DNA from: Chitinophagaceae bacterium
GTDB taxonomy: Bacteria > Bacteroidota > Bacteroidia > Chitinophagales > Chitinophagaceae
Assembly: GCA_947372235.1 (NCBI GenBank)
Contig: CANBSW010000023.1
Span: forward strand, 1 to 39,180
Direction: 5' to 3'
DNA length: 39,180 nucleotides
Made by a program: the position numbers and the translations under genes. The notes under the pieces were generated by a model. It made no database searches and was not told the DNA's origin. It was given only the letters and a program-made list of their open reading frames with translations. Below are positions 33,751 through 39,180 of this stretch, piece by piece. How positions within the stretch are numbered: position 1 is the first letter of the stretch; each line of letters begins with the position of its first letter.

Positions 33751-33819
33751 CTCTGTCACTCTGTGTTGAAAAAAAGATAATACATTTCGAAATGTTTTTT
33801 TCAACACAGAGTGACAGAG
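33751..33819. repeat. Palindrome with perfect 25-bp arms (CTCTGT family)
   Basis: 33751-33775 and 33795-33819 are fully complementary (CTCTGTCACTCTGTGTTGAA followed by A5, and the reverse). The inner part contains the palindrome CATTTCGAAATG. Further CTCTGT and ACAGAG words extend it outward to about 33731 and 33837. It can be read equally from both strands. Confidence 0.9.
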
Positions 33820-33961
33820 TTTAGGAGTTTCACAGAGATCCTTTATGATTTTAATAATATCTGATAACATAGCACATTACCGGGAAGTAAATTAATTTTA
33901 CTTCCTGCTCTAATTAGATTAGTATGAACTCAATAATTCTGCCTTTATTTAATGCAGACCC

Positions 33962-34079
33962 ATCGGGTCGAAATATCGGTAGCACCCGATAACACAAAAT
34001 AGATGAGAGCGCCGTGGTGCGAAATATCTCGCACCTACGGCGCTCTCATCATTAAAAATTTAATTATCTACCGATATTT
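33962..34079. repeat. Nested hairpin element with alternative pairings
   Basis: The inner hairpin has arms 34002-34022 and 34029-34050 (GATGAGAGCGCCGT...GTGCGA), 21 bp with a one-base bulge and a 6-nt loop. The outer arms AAATATCGGTAG (33971-33982) and CTACCGATATTT (34068-34079) are perfectly complementary. The left outer arm also lies in the loop of a rival hairpin ATCGGGT/ACCCGAT (33962-33968 with 33984-33990), so two folds compete. It may be a short interspersed repeat of Bacteroidota; function unknown. Confidence 0.75.
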
Positions 34080-34205
34080 TGATCCTACGGAGCAATGATG
34101 AATTGATTCCGAAAGAGGCAAGATTGCCTGACTTGAAGAATTGCATTCATCCTGGTCATTATATCGTTCCAGAAACAAAGGTCTCTCACCTTATCCTACC
34201 CCATC

Positions 34206-34958
34206 CTAGTTCATCTTCTTCTTCAAACTACTTACCTGTTCCTGTAAATTGTTCACCATTCCGGCTAGTTGGTTTACATCCCAGCGCGGGCCGGCATTGG
34301 CTTTTTGCATGATGTAAACGGCTTTCCATACTTCGAGCACATCTTCGGAACTTACATTATACGGTTCATATTGAGGGTTATCGCTGAATAAAGTGATCTT
34401 GTTTTTGAGGCGGTTATTCTTCATGATCCGCTTATAAACAACCCCTTCATTTTTTGATAACACTACATAAGTGTTACTGTTCTTCACATCTTCCAGGTCT
34501 TCTACTTTTTCTCCAACTATTACACTACCACTTGGTGTGGGCAACATACTGTCTCCCACAATTTCAAATGCTCGGTACTGCCCCGGGCCCAACATAGGAA
34601 GGGTAAAGGTATTCAGTTCATCCACAAACTCAGGATCGCCATAGCCTGCGAGGTAACCTGCGGCGGCTTTTACAGGTACAAAGCTGATCTGTACCACCTC
34701 CGACTCCATTTTCATCTGGCGCCGTTTTTCCATATAGCTTATTGCTTTAGGAGCAGACAGATCTTTGAACAGAAAATCTTCGAGACTTAGTTTGAAAGTA
34801 TTGCAGATCATCTCCATCACTTCCAGTCTCGGTTCGGCACGCTCTTCTTCATAAGCACCTACCAGGGATCTTTTGATCTTGAGTTTGTTGGCAAATTCCT
34901 CCTGTGTCCAGCCACGCAGCTTGCGCAGGTAGCGTAAATTTTTTCCGGCATTTGACAT
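34206..34958 (-). CDS. HTH/S24 peptidase LexA-like transcriptional regulator
   Basis: A 250-residue regulator. The N-terminal XRE-type helix-turn-helix (about 5-62: LRYLRKLRGWTQEEFANKLKIK in register) is followed by a linker and an S24 LexA-like autopeptidase domain. Its features are a possible cleavage site AAAG (98-101), catalytic Ser137 in VGDSMLP and catalytic Lys176 in VVYKRI. Such proteins repress genes until they cleave themselves during DNA damage or a similar signal. The C-terminus (about 228-250) is a short coiled coil (VNNLQEQVSSLKKKM). A symmetric operator-like site touches its start codon, suggesting self-regulation and possibly control of the divergent M14 peptidase gene. Confidence 0.9.
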   Translation of the reverse strand: MSNAGKNLRYLRKLRGWTQEEFANKLKIKRSLVGAYEEERAEPRLEVMEMICNTFKLSLEDFLFKDLSAPKAISYMEKRRQMKMESEVVQISFVPVKAAAGYLAGYGDPEFVDELNTFTLPMLGPGQYRAFEIVGDSMLPTPSGSVIVGEKVEDLEDVKNSNTYVVLSKNEGVVYKRIMKNNRLKNKITLFSDNPQYEPYNVSSEDVLEVWKAVYIMQKANAGPRWDVNQLAGMVNNLQEQVSSLKKKMN

Positions 34959-34959
34959 G

Positions 34960-35002
34960 GCTAACTGATTTAGTTAGCAATTTACTAATATTTTTAGCTA
35001 AC
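34960..35002. promoter_or_regulatory. Operator-like sites of the S24 regulator
   Basis: GCTAACT (34960-34966) and AGTTAGC (34972-34978) form a 7-bp inverted repeat with a 5-nt spacer, 1 nt from the regulator's ATG. A second site, TTAGCTAA (34994-35001, followed by CC), repeats the same AGCTAAC half site 20 nt further out. The placement fits autorepression. Binding is inferred. Confidence 0.65.
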
Positions 35003-35105
35003 CACCAAAAATATTTTTCTCTTTTTTAAAATTTCACCCATTCTTCATTTTTTATAGGCAGATTTAACGGCTTGGTGTACTTTACTTTTCCAAATAAAAC
35101 TGCAC

Positions 35106-36767
35106 ATGAAAAAAATCGCCCTGGTTCTTTTATTGATCAGCACTTACAGTGGCTTTGCACAAACCAAAACAGCATGGCCCGACGACCTGATCATCACCCC
35201 TGAAAAATCGAATTTTGATAAAACATCTACTTATACGGATGTGATGAATTTCATCAATGCCATCAAAACAAAAAGTCCAAACATACAGGTAAGTAGCATT
35301 GGCAAAAGTCCGATGGGTAAAGAGATTCCACTGGTAATACTGTCAAATCCTGCTGTTAGTACCCCTGAACAGGCAAAGGCTTTGGGCAAACCCGTTGTTT
35401 ATATTCAGGGTAATATTCATGCAGGTGAAGTGGAAGGAAAAGAAGCGGTGATGATGTTGATGCGCGAGATCCTTTTAGGAAATAAAAAAAGCCTGTTGGA
35501 TAACCAGATCATCGTGATCGTTCCTATTTACAATACCGATGGAAATGATAAAATGGCAAAGGGTTTACGGCCCAGTCAGGAGAATAGTCCATCAGAAACC
35601 GGTGAGCGCGAAAATGGCCAGGGATTGGATCTTAACCGCGATGCCATGAAAATGGAAGCTCCGGAAACACAGGGCCTCATCCAGAATGTGATCACTGCCT
35701 GGGATCCGCAAATGAGTGTTGACCTGCACACAACCAATGGAACCTGGCACGCATACTCGCTTACCTGGGCACCCAGTTATTTGTATGCAGGAGAGCCGGC
35801 TACCTATAATTTTACCAATAATGTAATGTTACCCTATATCACCAAAAAAGTAAAAGATGATTACGGAATGTTCTTTGGTCCTTACGGTGATTACAGTACA
35901 AGAGAAGGGTGGCCGTTAAAGAATTTCTATACGTATAACCACCACCCCCGTTATGTAATTAACCAGTTTGGTTTGCGTAACCGCATGGCTATTTTGAGTG
36001 AGGCATTTGCGCATGAACGTTTTTACCAGCGCATTTATAGTACCTACACTTTTGTAAATGAGATATTGGATTACACCAATAAACACGCCAAAGAAATTGT
36101 ACAGATCAACCATGATGCAGAAATGGCGGCTATAAAAAATGTGGTGGATAATGCAGGTAAAGCAAAGAAAGGTGTTCGCTTTAAAATGGTTCCTACTGCT
36201 GATAAACTGAATGGTTTCAGAACATACGACTATACTTATTTTATCAAACCGGATGGTAGTAAATCACTTTTAAAAAACGGGAATATTGTTACCTATGATA
36301 ATGTAACGTATTATGGAGATTTTAAAGATACCATACAGAGTACTATTCCCCGCGGCTATATTATTCCTGCAGCTCAATCGGCTATTGCAGAGCTGTTGAT
36401 GAAGCAGGGTGTGAAAGTAGAGAAATTAGAAAAGGATGAAAAACTGAGTGGCGAAATATTTATGGTGGAGAAATTTGACAGATCGCCACGCAAATTTGAA
36501 GGACATAATATGGCATCTGCCGAAGGAAAATTTGAAGCGGCAACTAAAACCGTTTTGAAAGGCGATTATAAAGTAGATATGGCGCAACCCCTGGCCAACC
36601 TGATCTTCTATCTGCTGGAACCACAATCGGATGATGGTTTGCTTACCTGGAATTTCTTTGATGCGTATCTGGACCAGAATGCAGTAAACACAAAGCCCGT
36701 TGAGTTTCCGGTGTTCAAATATTTTGCATGGCCGGTGGTGAAAGAGAATTCGAAGAAGAAGAAATAA
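35106..36767 (+). CDS. Exported M14 family metallocarboxypeptidase
   Basis: A 553-residue protein with a signal peptide (1-19, YSGFAQ). The catalytic M14 domain has the zinc motif HAGEVEG (His105, Glu108), LDLNRD, the second zinc histidine in DLHTTNG (His208) and the general-base Glu in AILSEAFAHERF (Glu299). A C-terminal region (about 340-553) of beta-rich sequence follows. It probably trims peptides in the periplasm; the substrate is unknown. It diverges from the S24 regulator across a 147-bp region. A palindrome follows the stop. Confidence 0.9.
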   Translation: MKKIALVLLLISTYSGFAQTKTAWPDDLIITPEKSNFDKTSTYTDVMNFINAIKTKSPNIQVSSIGKSPMGKEIPLVILSNPAVSTPEQAKALGKPVVYIQGNIHAGEVEGKEAVMMLMREILLGNKKSLLDNQIIVIVPIYNTDGNDKMAKGLRPSQENSPSETGERENGQGLDLNRDAMKMEAPETQGLIQNVITAWDPQMSVDLHTTNGTWHAYSLTWAPSYLYAGEPATYNFTNNVMLPYITKKVKDDYGMFFGPYGDYSTREGWPLKNFYTYNHHPRYVINQFGLRNRMAILSEAFAHERFYQRIYSTYTFVNEILDYTNKHAKEIVQINHDAEMAAIKNVVDNAGKAKKGVRFKMVPTADKLNGFRTYDYTYFIKPDGSKSLLKNGNIVTYDNVTYYGDFKDTIQSTIPRGYIIPAAQSAIAELLMKQGVKVEKLEKDEKLSGEIFMVEKFDRSPRKFEGHNMASAEGKFEAATKTVLKGDYKVDMAQPLANLIFYLLEPQSDDGLLTWNFFDAYLDQNAVNTKPVEFPVFKYFAWPVVKENSKKKK

Positions 36768-36773
36768 ATCATT

Positions 36774-36830
36774 GCCACAGATTCACAGATTATCACAGAA
36801 AAAATCTGAATTAATCTGTGAATCTGTGGC
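36774..36830. repeat. Palindrome of the CCACAGATT family
   Basis: Perfect 19-bp arms at 36774-36792 and 36812-36830 (GCCACAGATTCACAGATTA and complement) with a 19-nt loop. It lies 6 nt after the M14 peptidase stop and before surE. A single-arm copy occurs at 26331-26353. Translating through it produces a spurious N-terminal extension of SurE (PQIHRL ... ICESVAT). Confidence 0.9.
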
Positions 36831-36876
36831 AACCATTTCCTCACATAGGTTTAACATCTCTCAAAATTCAAATTCG

Positions 36877-36884
36877 TACCTTGC
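36877..36884 (+). promoter_or_regulatory. Possible surE -7 element near the start codon
   Basis: TACCTTGC, two mismatches to TAnnTTTG in the last two bases, lies 4 nt before the surE ATG at 36889. If active, it would give a leaderless mRNA, as proposed for guaA. Confidence 0.35.
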
Positions 36885-36888
36885 ACCC

Positions 36889-37683
36889 ATGGCGAAAGCA
36901 AAAATTGTAAAGAAGAAAAAGCCCATCATTCTCATCACCAACGATGACAGTGTAAATGCACCCGGTATTCATGCATTGGTAGAAGCAGTAAAAGGTTTGG
37001 GTAAAGTAATTGTAGTTGCCCCCGATAAACCACAAAGCGGCATGGGGCATGCCATCACCATTGGCCATCCACTGCGTTTGCAGAAGGTAAATATGTTTGG
37101 AGATGTGGAAGCCTATGCCTGCAGCGGCACACCGGTAGATTGCGTAAAACTGGCGGTTGATAAAGTGATCCACGATAAACCCGATATCTGCATCAGCGGT
37201 ATTAACCATGGGGCCAATCATTCCATCAATGTGATCTACTCGGGAACCATGTCGGCAGCTTTGGAAGCGGCCATTGAAAGTATCCCAAGCATTGGTTTTA
37301 GTTTACTGGATCTGAGTATTGAAGCTGATTTTACAGCAGCTAAAAAATATGCCCGTTTAATTGTAGAACAGGTATTGAACAGCAAGTTGAAAGAGAAACA
37401 TCTTTGTCTGAATGTAAATATTCCCAAGGGTGATGAAAAGATGATTAAAGGTGTGAAAGTGTGCAGACAGGCTTATGCCAAATACGAAGAAGAATTTGAT
37501 GAAAGAAAAGACCCGCATGGCCGCCGTTATTATTGGCTTACCGGTGAGTTCATCAATTTTGATAAGGGAAGGGATACTGATGTTTGGGCACTGGAACATA
37601 ATTATGTAAGTGTGGTACCCGTTCAGTTTGACCTTACGAATTATGAATTGAAAAAGAAATTAGAAACCAACTGGAAATTCTGA
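36889..37683 (+). CDS. surE: 5'/3'-nucleotidase SurE
   Basis: A 264-residue metal-dependent phosphatase acting on nucleoside monophosphates. Landmarks: ILITNDDS (Asp19-Asp20 metal site; the usual NDDG reads NDDS), APDKPQSGMGHAITI, SGTPVDCVKLA, CISGINHGANHSINVIYSGTMSAALEA, LNVNIPKG. Start chosen at MAKAKIVKKKK (36889), because the frame to its left runs through a palindrome. The next gene overlaps its stop by one base (TGATG). Confidence 0.94.
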   Translation: MAKAKIVKKKKPIILITNDDSVNAPGIHALVEAVKGLGKVIVVAPDKPQSGMGHAITIGHPLRLQKVNMFGDVEAYACSGTPVDCVKLAVDKVIHDKPDICISGINHGANHSINVIYSGTMSAALEAAIESIPSIGFSLLDLSIEADFTAAKKYARLIVEQVLNSKLKEKHLCLNVNIPKGDEKMIKGVKVCRQAYAKYEEEFDERKDPHGRRYYWLTGEFINFDKGRDTDVWALEHNYVSVVPVQFDLTNYELKKKLETNWKF

Positions 37684-37976
37684 TGCAGCTCAAAGACAAT
37701 ATTAAAACCGGTGTGGTGTTTGGATTTCTGGCGCCCTTTTTTGGTTTCTTTTTATATTACCTGCTACGTTTCAGACTGTTTACGGTGAAGGAGTTCTTTC
37801 AGGTATTGATGATGCAGAAATCTTTGTTATCGGGCATCATCAGCTTGGCATTGATCGTGAATGTGATCGTGTTTACTTTGTTCATCAACAAACAGAAAGA
37901 TAAAATTGCTACCGGGGTTTTTATTATCACCTGCGTTTATGCGGTGATAGCATTGATATTTAAGTGGTTCTTCTAA
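37683..37976 (+). CDS. Small membrane protein, function unknown
   Basis: A 97-residue protein with three predicted transmembrane helices (about 8-27, 46-67 and 75-94) and short basic loops. It is coupled to surE by a TGATG overlap. In other Bacteroidota surE is often followed by a lipid A gene; none is present here, so the small gene's role cannot be guessed from neighbours. Confidence 0.75.
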   Translation: MQLKDNIKTGVVFGFLAPFFGFFLYYLLRFRLFTVKEFFQVLMMQKSLLSGIISLALIVNVIVFTLFINKQKDKIATGVFIITCVYAVIALIFKWFF

Positions 37977-37984
37977 ATTCCTGG

Positions 37985-38058
37985 CGAATCCTTTGCGTCC
38001 TCGTGCCTTTGCGGTAAAACTTTTTTAACCGCGAAGACGCGTGGGAACGAGGGCTAGC
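37985..38058. repeat. Palindrome of the GCGTC...GCGGTAAAA family
   Basis: GCGGTAAAA (38011-38019 region) and TTTTAACCGC pair across a short spacer, extended outward by GCGTC with GACGC and CCTCG with CGAGG. It lies between the convergent small membrane protein and TonB-like genes, where it may end both transcripts. The same general design as 4514-4578. Confidence 0.7.
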
Positions 38059-38066
38059 AAAGAAAA

Positions 38067-39180
38067 TCATTTTACTACCATCAGTCTATATTCTTTTCCT
38101 AAAACATTGATAGGTTTACTAGTACTATTCTCAAATTTTATTTTTACTGTTTCGTTGTCATCCACCAGAACAGATTGAATTTTCCAGTCGTTTTGAATCT
38201 TATAATTAACAGGGATTACCGTCACTACATCATTATTTCTAACACCTTTCAATTTTATTTCAGCAACTGCTATTCTATTCGGTTCAATAGAAATATCCTT
38301 ACCATATGATACACTTAAATTCTTTCCATCTATTGCTAGTTTATCTAATGGCATATTGGACTTAGCATTAGCTTTAAAACTTTCTAAATCTTTTTTAAAA
38401 TCAGATTCCTTATTATTCGAATTCAATACAGTTTGAGTATCAGATATATAAAATGTGATAGTTTGTTTATGCATATAGATGCCGGGATGTCCATTAATGA
38501 CAGCCGGTTTCCATTTAGGTCCTTTTTCAATCATTCGCATAGCTTCCTCTTTGGTACCAAAACCGGGATCGTTCAGAGCTTTTATGTTGGAAACATTTCC
38601 TTCTTCATCAATACTAAAACTTAGCAGAACTGTGTACCTGCCTGGAGGGCCTCCGTTCTTTTTAACTACACCCATATCAAGATTGCGCTCAAGGTATTTT
38701 GAGAAGGCAGTAAGACCACCCGGAAATTCTGCAGGGATATTTACATTCGTATTAGTTGATTTATTTTCTGATGCATTGTTTGCCTGAGATGGTTTGATGG
38801 AAGTCTCAATTAAAGCACTATTATTAATTTGTATACCTGATTGAGAAGCAGCTTTATCATCTCCTACAAAAAAAGAAATAGCCTGCTTTTGCCTGTATAC
38901 TACATTTTGTCCATTCTGAACAGCCGGTTTCCATTTAGGTCCTTTGCCGATGATGCGGATGGCTTCATCTTTAGTGCCATAGCCGGGATCGTTCTCGGCA
39001 GTTATCTCAGAAAGATTTCCCAGTTTATCAACAATAAAACTCACCACCACTTTGTATTTACCGGCTGGACCTCCATTTTTCTTAACAATATTGATATCCA
39101 GATTACGCAATAAATATTTTTCCCAAGCAAGACTACCACCAGGAAATTCTGCTGGAATTTGGGTAACTGTAAATACTTTA
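38067..39180 (-). CDS. TonB-C-like domain protein, two tandem repeats (5' end outside)
   Basis: At least 370 residues, open at the right edge. Two copies of a TonB C-terminal-like domain are present. The first has IPAEFPGGSLAWEKYL, NLDINIVKKNGGPAGKY, SFIVDKLGNLSEI, KGPKWKPAVQNG; the second has IPAEFPGGLTAFSKYL, NLDMGVVKKNGGPPGRY, SFSIDEEGNVSNI, KGPKWKPAVING. They are about 105 residues apart. A C-terminal beta-rich region follows (about 225 to end: GKNLSVSYGKDISIEP, KYQ-like strands). Such domains transmit energy to outer-membrane transporters, but the trans-periplasmic part and membrane anchor are not in the window. A TTG within the frame is not used as the start. Confidence 0.85.
   Translation of the reverse strand, partial: KVFTVTQIPAEFPGGSLAWEKYLLRNLDINIVKKNGGPAGKYKVVVSFIVDKLGNLSEITAENDPGYGTKDEAIRIIGKGPKWKPAVQNGQNVVYRQKQAISFFVGDDKAASQSGIQINNSALIETSIKPSQANNASENKSTNTNVNIPAEFPGGLTAFSKYLERNLDMGVVKKNGGPPGRYTVLLSFSIDEEGNVSNIKALNDPGFGTKEEAMRMIEKGPKWKPAVINGHPGIYMHKQTITFYISDTQTVLNSNNKESDFKKDLESFKANAKSNMPLDKLAIDGKNLSVSYGKDISIEPNRIAVAEIKLKGVRNNDVVTVIPVNYKIQNDWKIQSVLVDDNETVKIKFENSTSKPINVLGKEYRLMVVK

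Larger units (their letters stand above)
33485..34205. other. 721-bp gene-free, palindrome-rich region
   Basis: No convincing gene. It holds, from left: the DUF5916 promoter element, a 119-bp MITE-like inverted repeat, a perfect 25-bp-arm palindrome, a nested hairpin element with alternative pairings (33962-34079) and a small AGGCA/TGCCT hairpin (34116-34129). It lies between the 3' end of the S24 regulator and the 5' end of the DUF5916 gene. Confidence 0.8.

Noticed and set aside
36772..36888. N-terminal extension of SurE
   Set aside because: The residues translate the CCACAGATT palindrome. SurE proteins begin close to the ITNDD motif, which fits the ATG at 36889.
1..39180. tRNA, rRNA, CRISPR, toxin-antitoxin, restriction or phage defence genes
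   Set aside because: I looked for cloverleaf-like sequences, regularly spaced repeats and the usual small paired genes in the gaps, and saw none.

Overview
The window comes from a Bacteroidota chromosome, most likely family Chitinophagaceae. The phylum is supported by promoters of the TAnnTTTG type, absence of obvious Shine-Dalgarno sequences, TonB-like and CarboxypepD_reg-like proteins, DUF5916 and DUF2807 proteins, a CcmD-family small protein and a ligase-associated helicase/PdeM pair. The family is an inference from overall protein character. Gene content is mostly housekeeping; there is no phage, CRISPR array, rRNA or tRNA, and both edge genes (a probable glutamate dehydrogenase and a TonB-like protein) are cut by the window.

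Layout. 1-1238: GDH N-terminus, then a ccmC-ccmD pair (minus). 1497-5202: a two-domain peptide-type ABC ATPase, queA and a pentapeptide-repeat protein (plus). 5207-10427: exported CarboxypepD_reg-like protein, small membrane protein, aspartate kinase, GH19 chitinase and Ldh-family oxidoreductase (minus). 10487-11175: a RAYT (REP-associated tyrosine transposase) gene flanked by matching inverted REP hairpins. 11225-14460: exported protein with a YkuD-like signature, ssb (minus), mnmA (plus). 14533-19890: RsmB-like methyltransferase and the sucA-sucB operon (minus). 20170-23465: rpsT (plus), a histidine kinase/response regulator pair and a DUF2807 lipoprotein (minus). 23585-26319: guaA and a periplasmic-binding-fold protein. 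26685-30956: ligase-associated helicase, pdeM and a histone-deacetylase-fold protein. 31022-34958: DUF5916 protein, a 721-bp palindrome-rich gap and an S24/LexA-like regulator (minus). 35106-37976: M14 peptidase, surE and a small membrane protein. 38067-end: tandem TonB-C-like protein (minus).

The most unusual signal is not one gene. Many gene borders carry imperfect palindromes whose arms repeat a locus-specific 6-9 nt word (for example GTGAGTC, GGTAAT, GTCCGGAA, GTTAA, CACAGATT, CTCTGT). Similar word repeats also lie in frame inside genes: the linker between the two ABC ATPase domains, the RsmB-like methyltransferase and the Lhr-like helicase. The last two share the same heptamer and both encode IQNSK. 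One palindrome carries the stop codons of two convergent genes in its arms. Others appear to be interrupted by a second type of small hairpin. Other points worth a second look are a Zn-ligand Asp-to-Tyr change in the histone-deacetylase-fold protein, a 119-bp MITE-like element, a nested alternative-fold hairpin, and an S24 regulator with an operator at its own start codon.

Several starts were moved downstream of the longest open frame because the extra N-terminal residues translate repeats, terminators or promoter sequence (RsmB-like, SurE, GuaA, SucA, SucB, PdeM, DUF5916, DUF2807, histidine kinase, RAYT, chitinase).
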